From: Pokkaliibacter sp046614695
Lineage (GTDB): Bacteria > Pseudomonadota > Gammaproteobacteria > Pseudomonadales > Balneatricaceae
NCBI RefSeq assembly: GCF_046614695.1
Contig: NZ_JBKKHQ010000021.1
Coordinates: 62,001 to 126,000, forward strand
Direction: 5' to 3'
DNA: 64,000 bases
The position numbers were made by a program, and so were the translations under genes. Positions 51,611 to 60,452 of the stretch are shown here, piece after piece. Within the stretch, counting starts at the first letter, position 1; each line of letters begins with the position of its first letter. A model generated the notes under the pieces. That model was not told where the DNA came from. It searched no databases and saw nothing but the letters and a program-made list of their open reading frames with translations.

Positions 51611-52018
51611 TCAGAGATCATCCGGGCCGTCATTGTCATAGCGGGGCAGCAAATCACCGAGGTGTAGCCACTGGGGTTTGCTGTCATGCCAGATATGATA
51701 GGCGGGCTTCACCTTATCGCTGTTATCGAGACTGCTTAAGGTCACATCAACCCGCTCGGCCCCGTCAGTACGAAACACCAGCTGGGTGCCGCAATAGGGG
51801 CAAAACTCACGCTGACTGCGGCTGGATGAGTGATAGACCCCAGGCTCACCTTTGGTGTAGCGAAACTGGTTATTGGCTATCGTCATCCAGGCAACCAGCG
51901 GAGCGCCACTGGCGCGCTGACACATGCGGCAGTGGCAATAACCTGCAGAGTGCGGCGCAGTATCCAGCTGATAGCGAATGGCGCCGCACAGGCAACCGCC
52001 TTTCAGCGCCGTGCTCAA
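51611..52018 (-). CDS. GFA family zinc-binding protein
   Basis: 135-residue glutathione-dependent formaldehyde-activating (GFA/CENP-V) fold protein. Zinc ligands are visible: GGCLCGAIRY, YCHCRMCQRASGAPL and FCPYCGTQLVFR. The reaction is uncertain; many GFA proteins are not true formaldehyde enzymes. Start is TTG 52018 with GAGGA about 7 nt ahead, overlapping the stop of the preceding gene. Confidence 0.87.
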   Translation of the reverse strand: MSTALKGGCLCGAIRYQLDTAPHSAGYCHCRMCQRASGAPLVAWMTIANNQFRYTKGEPGVYHSSSRSQREFCPYCGTQLVFRTDGAERVDVTLSSLDNSDKVKPAYHIWHDSKPQWLHLGDLLPRYDNDGPDDL

Positions 52019-52437
52019 TGGCTGTCCTCGTCATCATCCTGATCTTCTTCGACCATCAGATGAAAAACGGTTTCTTCCAGATTCATTTCCAGCAAGCGCT
52101 GCTGCATGTACTGAAGTTCGGCATTCAGAGCCTCGTCCAGCTCCTCGAGCTTTTGCGGCTGTGCAATCAGTGCCGCCAGCGTCAACAACGCTTCCTTGGG
52201 ATAAAACCACTGGGCGGAGTCGTTATCCCACGTCTCGCCAGGCTCTGCGTATTCGGCCTCTTCCAGCTCCCAGACCAGATCGGTTTCATCGGTAAAGGCC
52301 GACAGTGGCACCAGCCCAAGGGATTCGGCGGTCTTATCCAGCGTCTCAAGATGCTCAAGCGTGGCCGGTAAAATGTATTCGTCTTCCAGGCGTCCCTCGG
52401 CGGTACCGAACAACAGACGCAGGTGATAGCTGCTCAT
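52015..52437 (-). CDS. Acidic protein of unknown function
   Basis: 140 residues, strongly acidic (C-terminal MVEEDQDDDEDSH). No signal or TM segment, so cytoplasmic. GGAG lies 7 nt before ATG 52437, which decides the start over the longer frame to 52461. Overlaps the GFA gene by 4 nt, suggesting joint expression. No family recognised. Confidence 0.65.
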   Translation of the reverse strand: MSSYHLRLLFGTAEGRLEDEYILPATLEHLETLDKTAESLGLVPLSAFTDETDLVWELEEAEYAEPGETWDNDSAQWFYPKEALLTLAALIAQPQKLEELDEALNAELQYMQQRLLEMNLEETVFHLMVEEDQDDDEDSH

Positions 52438-52515
52438 GTAAAGCTCCACGACGGTAACCATAACCGTCGGCTGAGTAATCGGGTGCGCGAGCTGACCGGC
52501 TGATCAGCGGCGGTG

Positions 52516-52905
52516 TTAGCGCTGGTAAAGTTCCAGCGGCAGATTATCCGGATCACTAAAGAATAAAAAGCGTTTTCCCGTGTGAGGGTCAATGCGGACA
52601 GGCTCGGCTTCGATGCCCGCCGTGGCCAGTGCCTGAGCGGCGGCCTCGATGTCCTCCACTGCAAAGGCCAGATGACGCAGCCCCTGGGCTTCCGGCCAGG
52701 AAGGGCGGTGCGGTGCTCCCGGAAAGGTAAAGAGTTCCAGCAGATACTGTCCATTCAGGGCCAGATCCAGCTTCCAGGAATTACGCTCCTCGCGGAACAC
52801 CTCGGCGATCACCTCAAAGCCGAGAATCCCGGTATAAAAGGCCTTGGAGCGCTGATAGTCACTGCAGATCAGCGCCACATGGTGGATTCCTGCCAGTTGC
52901 AGCAT
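52516..52905 (-). CDS. yaeR: VOC family protein YaeR (GloA2-like)
   Basis: 129 residues with close match to E. coli YaeR along the whole length: IHHVALICSDYQRSKAFYTGILGFEVIAEVFREER, SWKLDLALNGQYLLELFTFPGAP, QGLRHLAFAV and GKRFLFFSDPDNLPLELY. Metal ligands of the vicinal oxygen chelate fold are His, Glu, His and Glu. Function is not well established. Start overlaps the stop of the peptidase gene by 1 nt. Confidence 0.88.
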   Translation of the reverse strand: MLQLAGIHHVALICSDYQRSKAFYTGILGFEVIAEVFREERNSWKLDLALNGQYLLELFTFPGAPHRPSWPEAQGLRHLAFAVEDIEAAAQALATAGIEAEPVRIDPHTGKRFLFFSDPDNLPLELYQR

Positions 52906-53867
52906 CAGTCCGCCAATCCCGCATAGTGATCGGTCGCACGAATCAGCGCATCAAGAATCCCGGGTTCGTTATAGGCATGTCCGGCATCATCGATAATCTG
53001 GAAGTCGGCTTCTGGCCAGGCGCGATGAAGATCCCATGCCGTCTGAACCGGCGTGCAGACATCATAGCGGCCCTGAATGATGGTGCCGGGAATACCGCGA
53101 AGTTTGCCGGCATCGCGAATCAGCTGGCCTTCTTCCATGAAGCCTTCATGCACGAAGTAGTGGTTTTCAATGCGGGCAAAGGCCAGAGCGAAGTGGTCTT
53201 CCGAGAAATGCGCCGCGGTGCTGTGATCGGGCAGCAGACGAATGGTACTGCCTTCCCAGGTTGCCCAGGCTTTGGCAGCCACCTGCCGAACCTGAGCATC
53301 CTCACCCGTCAGACGACGGTGATAGGCGTGCAGCAGATCGTCGCGCTCTTTCATCGGGATAGGGGCCAGAAAATCTTCCCACAAGTCGGGATAGAGCTTG
53401 GACGCGCCTTCCTGGTAATACCAGTGAATCTCTTCCTTGCGCAGGGTGAAGATGCCGCGCAGTACCAGTTCCGTGACACGCTCCGGATGAGTCTCAGCGT
53501 AAGACAGCGCGAGAGTCGAGCCCCAGGAGCCGCCAAACACCTGCCAGCGCTCTACGCCCCAGGCTTCACGGAGCTTTTCCATGTCCTCGACCAGATGCCA
53601 GGTGGTGTTGTTTTCCAGGCTGGCGTGGGGCAGTGAGCGCCCGCAGCCACGCTGATCAAACAGCAGGATGTCATAGGCTTGCGGGTTAAACAGCTGTCGG
53701 TGGGCTGGTGCGCAGCCGCCACCGGGTCCGCCGTGCAAGAACACCACAGGCTTGGCTCCCGGCGTCCCGCAGCGCTCCCAATACACCTGATGACCGTCAC
53801 CGGTATCCAGCATGCCGTGGGCGTAGGGGGTGATTTCGGGATAAAGCTGACGACGTGGCAGAGACAT
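52905..53867 (-). CDS. pip: Proline iminopeptidase
   Basis: 320-residue alpha/beta hydrolase that removes N-terminal proline. Oxyanion motif FLHGGPGGGCAPAHRQLFNPQAYDILLFDQRGCGRS, nucleophile in FGGSWGSTLALSYAETHPE, Asp in IQGRYDVCTPV and His near DDAGHAYNEPG. AAGGA 7 nt ahead of ATG 53867 decides the start over 53885. Operon with yaeR. Confidence 0.93.
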   Translation of the reverse strand: MSLPRRQLYPEITPYAHGMLDTGDGHQVYWERCGTPGAKPVVFLHGGPGGGCAPAHRQLFNPQAYDILLFDQRGCGRSLPHASLENNTTWHLVEDMEKLREAWGVERWQVFGGSWGSTLALSYAETHPERVTELVLRGIFTLRKEEIHWYYQEGASKLYPDLWEDFLAPIPMKERDDLLHAYHRRLTGEDAQVRQVAAKAWATWEGSTIRLLPDHSTAAHFSEDHFALAFARIENHYFVHEGFMEEGQLIRDAGKLRGIPGTIIQGRYDVCTPVQTAWDLHRAWPEADFQIIDDAGHAYNEPGILDALIRATDHYAGLAD

Positions 53868-54117
53868 GAGGGGTTCCTTACACATTTCGCGGACGAAGCC
53901 CTCAAGCTACGCCCTTGCGCTGCTTCGGGCAAGGCCGACGACGGGCTGATTACCATTGGAAACAGGTCGTTGTCGTTGCTGGTGGAACGTCAGCAAAGCG
54001 CCCGGATTCAGGTGTCTGAATTTCCAACTGTTGCAAAGCAAATGGGTCTGTTTTCGTCCTCTTGGGCTGGCGGAAGATCACCCCAAAATCCTAGATATAG
54101 TGATTTCCGGAGCTGAT

Positions 54118-54735
54118 ATGACTACGCGAGTGAAAAACCTGCGGACTACGGACAGACCTCAGCCCATGCTCTCCAAGGATTCAATGTTAACTGCAGGCAA
54201 GGTGCCTTCTCAGCACAGCAACACCCGACAGCCGGAGCAAAGCCTGTTTGCGGTGGTGGCCGTGATTGCGCTGGTGGCGGTGGCTGCGACGGCCAAGCAG
54301 GCCTCTTATGATGGTCATTGGCAATCGCTGACCTGGCTGCATGACTTTACCGGTCTTATGTTGCTGTTAATGGCGCTCTTCAAACTATTGAATCACAAGG
54401 GTTTTGTGGAGAACTTTCAGCACTTTGACCTGCTTGCCCGCCATGTGCCCTTGTACGCCTATCTCTACCCGCTATTGGAAATTGTGCTGGCGACAGCCCT
54501 GCTGGCGCATCTTTATCCGGTCGAGAGTTATCTGGCGCTGGTATTGCTGATGAGCCTCAGTGCGCTGGGTGTCAGTGATGCGTTGATTCGTGGTCTGGAT
54601 ATGAGCTGTCCAAACATGGGCAACCTACTGGGTGTGCCGCTGAATCTGGTGACGTTAGTAGAGTATGCGGTAATGGCCTTGTTGGGTCTGGCGATGCTGT
54701 GTCTGTACCTGCCAGATCATCCACTGCTTGGATAG
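54118..54735 (+). CDS. MauE/DoxX-type redox-associated membrane protein
   Basis: 205 residues: a polar N-terminal region of about 40 residues, then four TM helices starting SLFAVVAVIALVAVAATA. The loop RGLDMSCPNMGNLLGVPLNLVT sits where MauE/DoxX redox proteins carry a CxxC; here only one Cys remains. ATG 54118 has GGAG 7 nt ahead; the frame is open to 53956 but that start is unsupported. A TATAGT -10 lies at 54096-54101. The family is linked to disulfide handling or heavy-metal uptake; role here unknown. Confidence 0.65.
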   Translation: MTTRVKNLRTTDRPQPMLSKDSMLTAGKVPSQHSNTRQPEQSLFAVVAVIALVAVAATAKQASYDGHWQSLTWLHDFTGLMLLLMALFKLLNHKGFVENFQHFDLLARHVPLYAYLYPLLEIVLATALLAHLYPVESYLALVLLMSLSALGVSDALIRGLDMSCPNMGNLLGVPLNLVTLVEYAVMALLGLAMLCLYLPDHPLLG

Positions 54736-54836
54736 TGCGCTTGTCCTCATGATGTATTGCTGGCACAGCCTGACGGCTCTCAGCGTAAAGAGCCACTTGA
54801 TGGCGAAAAGTTACTGATAAGGAGTCCGTTTCACGG

Positions 54837-55595
54837 ATGAAAGATTCACTGCCCGACCTTCAGCCATCCTCCTCTGGCGCCTCCATGGCCAAGCCCAGCT
54901 CCTCTCTGGGTGCGGCGTTACTGTCCGGGCTGATCCTGCTCGCCATCGTGATGCTCTATTTTCTGGTGCCCGGTATTCATGACCGCGTGAATGAAGGCTT
55001 TCAGATTCTGACCAGTAACGATAACCAGCGCATTCAGGCCTGGGTGCAGGACTTTGGCCTCTGGGGGCCATTACTGATCATTCTGGCGATGGTGGTGCAG
55101 ATGTTCCTGATTGTGCTGCCATCCCTGATGCTAATGGTGGTGGCCGTGCTGGCCTATGGCCCGGTGCTCGGCAGTCTGATTTCAACGGTGGCAGTGTTAG
55201 TGGCTTCCCTGGTGGGTTACGCCATTGGCCGACGGGCTAATCAGGCGCTGCAGCGGCGGGTGATCAGTCCGGCAACCCAGCAGCGTTTGCAGGATTACAT
55301 GGATGCCTACGGCCTCTGGGCGGTGATTATCTTTCGGGTATGTCCGTTTCTGTCCAATGATGCGATCAGTCTGGTGGCGGGAGTTGTCGGTATGGGGCTC
55401 TGGCGTTTCAGCGCAGCGACCCTGATCGGTATTTTGCCGCTGGTGATCCTGATCGGTATTTTTGGTGAGGATACCGAAAGTCTTGAGCGAGGCCTGTTGT
55501 GGATGACGGCGCTGAGCGTGGTGATCTTTGGGGTCTATATGCTGCTGCGGCGTAGGCTAAAGCGCCAGCAGCACAATGAAAACGCGCCAGCCTGA
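54837..55595 (+). CDS. TVP38/TMEM64 (DedA-like) membrane protein
   Basis: 252 residues, five to six TM helices. Core VQDFGLWGPLLIILAMVVQMFLIVLPSLMLMVVAVLAYGPVLGSLIS, then ASLVGYAIGRRANQAL and FRVCPFLSNDAISLVAGVVGMGLWRFSAATLIGILP, all diagnostic of the SNARE-associated/DedA superfamily, implicated in lipid transport and membrane homeostasis. Preceded by AAGGAGT. An inverted repeat AACGCGC/GCGCGTT (55581-55608) at its end may be a weak terminator. Confidence 0.87.
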   Translation: MKDSLPDLQPSSSGASMAKPSSSLGAALLSGLILLAIVMLYFLVPGIHDRVNEGFQILTSNDNQRIQAWVQDFGLWGPLLIILAMVVQMFLIVLPSLMLMVVAVLAYGPVLGSLISTVAVLVASLVGYAIGRRANQALQRRVISPATQQRLQDYMDAYGLWAVIIFRVCPFLSNDAISLVAGVVGMGLWRFSAATLIGILPLVILIGIFGEDTESLERGLLWMTALSVVIFGVYMLLRRRLKRQQHNENAPA

Positions 55596-55652
55596 GGGCC
55601 AGCGCGTTGATTGATCGCAGTTAGCGAACAGATTCCTTCAGCGAAAAGCGAG

Positions 55653-56621
55653 TCAGTGGCCGGCTACCGGACGTGGGCGGTAGCAGGACTCCAGCAGTCT
55701 TACCTCATTCTCGCTCAGGTGAATTTCCATGGCGGCCAGTGCGTCATCAAGATGATGGGGTTTGCTCGCTCCCACAATAGGGCTGGTGACGCCGGGACGT
55801 GAGGCGACCCATGACAGCGCCACTTGCGCAGGCGGAACACCACGCTCGGCGGCTACCCGTTCCACCGCCGCGACAATATGCTCCTCATCTTCATGCTGGT
55901 CATACCAGCGCAGTGCCGGCTCATCGGTGCGGGCGCGCAGGGTGTCGTGCTTGCGCGAACCTGCCAGTAAGCCCCTTGCCAACGGTGACCAGGGCGTGAC
56001 GCCGATCCCCAGCTCCTGACACAGTGGCAGCATTTCCCGCTCTTCCTCACGGTAGATCAGGTTGTAGTGATTCTGCATGGAGACAAAGCGAGCCAGCCCG
56101 TGCTGTTCCTGCATACCGAGCATGCGCATGAATTGCCAGCTCGCCATGGATGAGGCGCCGATGTAACGGGCTTTACCGGAGCGCACCACTGTATCCAGCG
56201 CTTCCAGAGTTTCCATCAGCGGCGTTTCCGGGTCGAAACGGTGAATGATGTAGAGATCGACATAGTCGGTTTTCAGGCGGCGTAGCGAACCATCAATGGC
56301 ATCCAGTATATGCTTGCGCGACAGACCACGGTCGTTAGGCTTGTCGCTCATGGGGTTGTAGACCTTGGTGGCCAGCACGACATCCTCACGACGGGCATCC
56401 TGCAGCAAGGTGCGGCTGAGCACTTCTTCACTGCCGCCTAATGAGTACATGTCCGCGGTATCAAAAAAGTTGATGCCGGCATCCAGCGCCTTGCGGATAA
56501 AAGGACGGCTGGCATCTTCTTCCAGTACCCAGTCACGCCATTGGCTGCTGCCGTAAGTCATGCAGCCCAGACACAGGCGGGAAACTTTAAGACCACTGGA
56601 ACCGAGACGGGTGTATTGCAT
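55653..56621 (-). CDS. Aldo/keto reductase
   Basis: 322-residue NADPH-dependent AKR of the YajO/AKR11-12 type. Start MQYTRLGSSGLKVSRLCLGCMTYG; catalytic residues in GINFFDTADMYSLGGSEE (Asp, Tyr), LATKV (Lys) and DLYIIHRFD (His); cofactor region SPIVGASKPHHLDDALAAME. Substrate cannot be assigned. Monocistronic. Confidence 0.92.
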   Translation of the reverse strand: MQYTRLGSSGLKVSRLCLGCMTYGSSQWRDWVLEEDASRPFIRKALDAGINFFDTADMYSLGGSEEVLSRTLLQDARREDVVLATKVYNPMSDKPNDRGLSRKHILDAIDGSLRRLKTDYVDLYIIHRFDPETPLMETLEALDTVVRSGKARYIGASSMASWQFMRMLGMQEQHGLARFVSMQNHYNLIYREEEREMLPLCQELGIGVTPWSPLARGLLAGSRKHDTLRARTDEPALRWYDQHEDEEHIVAAVERVAAERGVPPAQVALSWVASRPGVTSPIVGASKPHHLDDALAAMEIHLSENEVRLLESCYRPRPVAGH

Positions 56622-56837
56622 CCTGAACCTCCATGGACAGTACTGTGCTGAGCGCGACTCACCGCGCAGTCAGCATAAATCCGGTGAATGAAGGAGTTGC
56701 TTGGACGCCGGGCAGGCGCATTTCAAGCGTAATGGGGGTAAAGTTCATCATGATGAACGAACGGTGTCGGGAGAAGGATCAGAGGGTTGAGCCTCGCCCG
56801 CAGGCCGTCAGAAGCCGCAATGCACGGAGAATCAGCG

Positions 56838-57494
56838 ATGGCATCCCTGTATTTCTACTATTCGGCCATGAATGCCGGTAAAACCACGACCTTGCTGCAG
56901 GCCGCCTATAACTATGAAGAGCGGGGGATGCGGCCATTGTTGCTGGCCCCAAGTCTGGATACCCGGTTTGCTGCGACCAGTGAGGCGGATGCCTGGATTG
57001 CCTCGCGTATTGGTTTGCAGCGTTCGGCCTTGTCGATTAATGGCCATACGGACCTGTTCCAGCTGGTAGAGCAGCAACATCATCTGGATGCGCTGGCCTG
57101 TGTCTTGGTCGATGAGGCTCAGTTTTTACAGGCTGAGCAGGTCTGGCAGCTCTCGGATGTGGTTGATCAGCTGGGGATTCCGGTGCTTTGTTACGGACTG
57201 AGAACTGATGCCTTTGGACAGGCTTTCCCCGGCAGCGCAACGCTGCTGGGCCTGGCCGATCATCTGGAAGAAATTAAGACCGTCTGCCACTGCGGGCGCA
57301 AAGCCACGATGGTGGTACGTCTGGATGAAGAAGGACGGGTGATGACGGCTGGTGATCAGGTAGCGGTCGGCGGTAACGACCGTTATCTGTCCCTGTGTCG
57401 CCGACATTACAAGATGGCCAAGTCCGAAGGACGCGTGCAGTTCTTCCAGATACCTCAGGAGCGAAGCGAGCGTCTGGCGGATAATACCGAGTAA
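56838..57494 (+). CDS. tdk: Thymidine kinase
   Basis: 218-residue class II thymidine kinase of the pyrimidine salvage path. MASLYFYYSAMNAGKTTTLLQAAYNYEERGM carries the P-loop; VLVDEAQFLQ the Walker B; lasso and zinc ribbon Cys in VCHCGRKA and LSLCRRHY; GGNDRYLSLC binds thymidine. ATG 56838 has GGAGA 7 nt ahead and aligns with E. coli; the upstream extension to 56787 is not real. The last 40 nt overlap the convergent FAD gene. Confidence 0.95.
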   Translation: MASLYFYYSAMNAGKTTTLLQAAYNYEERGMRPLLLAPSLDTRFAATSEADAWIASRIGLQRSALSINGHTDLFQLVEQQHHLDALACVLVDEAQFLQAEQVWQLSDVVDQLGIPVLCYGLRTDAFGQAFPGSATLLGLADHLEEIKTVCHCGRKATMVVRLDEEGRVMTAGDQVAVGGNDRYLSLCRRHYKMAKSEGRVQFFQIPQERSERLADNTE

Positions 57495-58654
57495 CCCCGC
57501 ACCAGCAGGCGCTTGAGTTTACGCTGGCGGCGCCTGATGGTGGCTCGCCAGGCCGGATAGCGGGCTGTTTCTGCCAGATATTGCCACTCCCGGTGCGCCT
57601 GTTCATCAATCCGCACTTTCTCAGGATGCAGATAAAAGCCCTGGGTATCTGCCTGCTCGATACGACCCTGCTCCAGCCACTCAGGCACCAGTGAGGCCAG
57701 GACCTTCACGTCCGTCAGCACTTTGGAAAGGCCGCGACCTGTCGCGGGAGAGACGCTTTGGTATTCATCACCAATAATCACCATGCCCGGACGGGCTGGA
57801 GCCTTGAGGCGATAATAGCGCGTTGGAAACGCCGCCATGGGTGTGCAAGGTTCACTCTCCCCCAGCGCCTGATAAAACTCGGGAAGATGACGCGCCAGAT
57901 AGCTCATTGGCTGCTTACGAAAAGCTGCAATACGGGCATCCTTGCGTGGCCACTGGGTAAAGAGATTGACGCGCTGACGCTGGCCAATAGGAAAAAGAGT
58001 AATCAGATCCATGCCGGTTTGCCGTGAGGGAGCAAAGCTCGTCAGGGCTGCCAGCGGCTGCCTGGACGCCAGCTCAAAGGCAAAGGATAGAGAGGTCAGG
58101 TGCGGGTCTTCCTGCTGGTGAATCCCCAGCGCTTGCAGCAAAGGGTTGCTGCGATTACCGCCAGTGGCAACCACAAGTAAGCGTCCACTTACTCTCTTGC
58201 CATCCTTCATAATGACTGAAGGTGTGCGACTGTCAGGGTGCAATGACTGTACTTTCTGATACAGCCACAGCAAGTCCGTGGGAAGTGTGGAGCGCAGCTG
58301 ATTCACCGTCGGGCCATAATCCATGCCGTACTGTTCGATCACACTTTCCTCTGTACTTACGCCCTGACGCTGACACTGAATATGCGTCAAGGCCGGACGG
58401 CAGGGGCGGCGATGATCCAGCAGGTTTAATTCCCGCAGCAGCTCGGCCTGATCCGCTTCGATTTTCTCTGCACGAAAGGCATCCGGATATCGCCGCTGGG
58501 GATCAATCAGAGCAATCGCCAGTTCCGGTAAACGCTGACGCAGGGCGTGCGCCAGGGCTGAGCCGGCAAAGCCCACTCCCACGATAATGACGTCTACCAT
58601 CAGTTCGGCGCTGCGGTTATTCGGCGCCTGTGCGTTCATGGAGTTCAGTGCCAT
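57455..58654 (-). CDS. FAD-dependent oxidoreductase of UbiH/halogenase type
   Basis: 399 residues. N-terminal dinucleotide-binding motif DVIIVGVGFAGSALAHALRQR preceded by about 20 extra residues, and a second FAD motif GMVIIGDEYQSVSPATGRGLSKVLTDVKVLA as in UbiH/PHBH-type monooxygenases and flavin halogenases. The halogenase WxWxIP motif is not seen. Basic C-terminus (RRRQRKLKRLLVRG). Last gene of the overlapping polysaccharide-type operon (1-nt overlap with the gene before), so it may modify a sugar, lipid or polymer end group. Substrate unknown. Confidence 0.75.
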   Translation of the reverse strand: MALNSMNAQAPNNRSAELMVDVIIVGVGFAGSALAHALRQRLPELAIALIDPQRRYPDAFRAEKIEADQAELLRELNLLDHRRPCRPALTHIQCQRQGVSTEESVIEQYGMDYGPTVNQLRSTLPTDLLWLYQKVQSLHPDSRTPSVIMKDGKRVSGRLLVVATGGNRSNPLLQALGIHQQEDPHLTSLSFAFELASRQPLAALTSFAPSRQTGMDLITLFPIGQRQRVNLFTQWPRKDARIAAFRKQPMSYLARHLPEFYQALGESEPCTPMAAFPTRYYRLKAPARPGMVIIGDEYQSVSPATGRGLSKVLTDVKVLASLVPEWLEQGRIEQADTQGFYLHPEKVRIDEQAHREWQYLAETARYPAWRATIRRRQRKLKRLLVRGYSVLSARRSLRS

Positions 58655-59793
58655 CAGGCAGTCTCCCCATTTGAAACGGACGCCTTGCTATCCGCTGCAA
58701 CGCGCTTTGCCTGCTTGCGTGCCTTGAGCCAGCGCCAGCCCCGATAGAGACCGGCGGCGGCCACGCCACGCCAGCGCATGGTATAGAGACTCCAGCGTTC
58801 GTGGCGCTGTTGGCCCGTCATGCGCTCATGCAGCTGATGACTGGACTCAAGACTGACACGCGAGGCATCAAGCACCTGCCAGCCAGCATCAAGCCCCCAG
58901 TCAAACCAGGCTTGCAGGAGCAAGCGTCCACTGCCGAGTTCACCATAGGCCGGTAAAAACGCCAGGTTGTAGTCATAAAGTCGGCCCTGAGTCAGAAACC
59001 CCAGCCGGTAACTGATGATCTGGCCATTCAGCTCATGGGTGACCACGCAGAGCAGCCCTTGATCGGCCAATCCGGCGAGGCCATTGCGCATCCACGCCAG
59101 GCGTTGTTCTCCGCTGAAGACGCCAACGCCCTGATCGCCTTTCCAGCTGGCGGCTTCAACCTCGGCAATACGGGCCATTAGCGCAGGCCACTGATCCGCA
59201 CCCGGCTGGTAGCGGTTAAGGCTCACACCTGCGGCATGACAGCGTTTGCTGGCGCGGCGCAGCTTGTAGCGCACATTGCCTTTGACTTCTTCACGATCAT
59301 CCTCGCAAAGGAGATGTTCAGGCGGTGTACAGATCAGGCGTTGCTCACGCAGACAAATGCCTTTTTGCCACTGCGCGAGCCAGCCCGTTGCCAGCGTGTC
59401 CCGGGCATCCAGTTCATGGAGTTGAATCAGGTCCGGTTGGCAGTGAGCCAGAATAGCTGCGCCGATGGCGGGTAACAGCGCTTCGCAAGCAGGCGTCAGC
59501 AGCAGGCACAGTCGGTCTGCCAGGGGGTGCCCGAGAAAACGCAGCACCCGCAGTGGCAGTCCGGCCTGGGTTTCACGCTCCAGCTGAAATGCCAGGCAGC
59601 CGAGCAATTCGCCTGCGGCGGACTCCACCAGCAAGAGATGAACTTCAGCCTCAGGCGGTAATGCGGCGGCAGCGGCTCTTAGCCACGCCAGTTCCTGAAA
59701 GGGCGTTGCCAGCGGATGGTTTATCCACAGCTGCCTGTAGGCCTCTGCATTCAGGCTCCCGGGGCTATCCAGCCAGCGAAGATGTGCACTCAT
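58654..59793 (-). CDS. FemAB/GNAT-like acyltransferase (BioF2-like domain)
   Basis: 379 residues with two GNAT-like halves. The central part VKGNVRYKLRRASKRCHAAGVSLNRY and the later QIISYRLGFLTQGRLYDYNLAFLPAYGELGSGRLLLQAWFDWGLDAGWQVLDAS match the acetyltransferase domain often called BioF2-like/GNAT_acetyltr_6, common in exopolysaccharide clusters. Basic C-terminal tail. Overlaps the neighbouring genes on both sides. Likely adds an acyl or aminoacyl group to the polysaccharide or its lipid-linked repeat; inferred. Confidence 0.75.
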   Translation of the reverse strand: MSAHLRWLDSPGSLNAEAYRQLWINHPLATPFQELAWLRAAAAALPPEAEVHLLLVESAAGELLGCLAFQLERETQAGLPLRVLRFLGHPLADRLCLLLTPACEALLPAIGAAILAHCQPDLIQLHELDARDTLATGWLAQWQKGICLREQRLICTPPEHLLCEDDREEVKGNVRYKLRRASKRCHAAGVSLNRYQPGADQWPALMARIAEVEAASWKGDQGVGVFSGEQRLAWMRNGLAGLADQGLLCVVTHELNGQIISYRLGFLTQGRLYDYNLAFLPAYGELGSGRLLLQAWFDWGLDAGWQVLDASRVSLESSHQLHERMTGQQRHERWSLYTMRWRGVAAAGLYRGWRWLKARKQAKRVAADSKASVSNGETA

Positions 59794-60452
59794 GCCGCGC
59801 TCTCACCTTTGTAGCGGCGAAGATGGCTAAGCAGGGGCGGTTCGTAGCTAAGCGCCTGTGCCCGGGTAAAAGCCCCGAAATAGCGGCTGACTTGTAGCAT
59901 TGTGCCGCGCTCGTTAAAGCCGGTTGCCAGTGCCAGTGCCAGTGAGGGTTGGTTGGTATCGGCAATGACGGCGCTGATGCGCTCCACTCCCCGGCCCCGC
60001 AGATCGGCAAAGATACGGGTAATGACGCTGGCCGTGCCGCGGCGGCGCAGGGAGGGCAGCAGCTCAACGTTGATCACAAAGGCAGACTTCTCCGGCACGG
60101 TGAAGTGATAGTGATAAAACTGCCGGTCGTAATAATCCCGCAGGCTGAACCAGATATAGCCGACCACCGTTTCCTCGCGGAACAACAGATAGCCCGGCGT
60201 TTGCTCATGCAGCAGCTCCGGTGCCAGGTGGGCAAAGGCAGGAAAGTACTGCTTGAGACTCTGTACCCCGGCACTGTCGGCACGGCGCCATTGCAGCCCC
60301 GGATACAGGGGCCGAAGGTTCAGTGGCATGTCCAGCTCACGTTCCATCCACAGCAGGTGCCAGCGGGTAAACAGCAGCCGCTCGCGCATAATACCCAGAC
60401 AACGCATCACCCCTTTTTCACGCAGGCGATGGAGGGCATATTTCAGTTTCAT
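59790..60452 (-). CDS. GNAT family N-acetyltransferase
   Basis: 220 residues. N-terminal basic helical part (MKLKYALHRLREKGVMRCLG), then a GNAT fold with AFVINVELLPSLRRRGTASVITRIFADLRGRGVERISAVIADTNQPSLALALATGF; RRRGTA is the acetyl-CoA loop. ATG 60452 overlaps the preceding stop by 4 nt and is preferred to the longer frame to 60524. Substrate probably a sugar or carrier-linked intermediate, by context. Confidence 0.75.
   Translation of the reverse strand: MKLKYALHRLREKGVMRCLGIMRERLLFTRWHLLWMERELDMPLNLRPLYPGLQWRRADSAGVQSLKQYFPAFAHLAPELLHEQTPGYLLFREETVVGYIWFSLRDYYDRQFYHYHFTVPEKSAFVINVELLPSLRRRGTASVITRIFADLRGRGVERISAVIADTNQPSLALALATGFNERGTMLQVSRYFGAFTRAQALSYEPPLLSHLRRYKGESAA

Noticed and set aside
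53956..54117. N-terminal extension of the MauE/DoxX-like gene
   Set aside because: Extension is Cys/Trp-rich with no ribosome site; GGAG before ATG 54118 supports the shorter protein.
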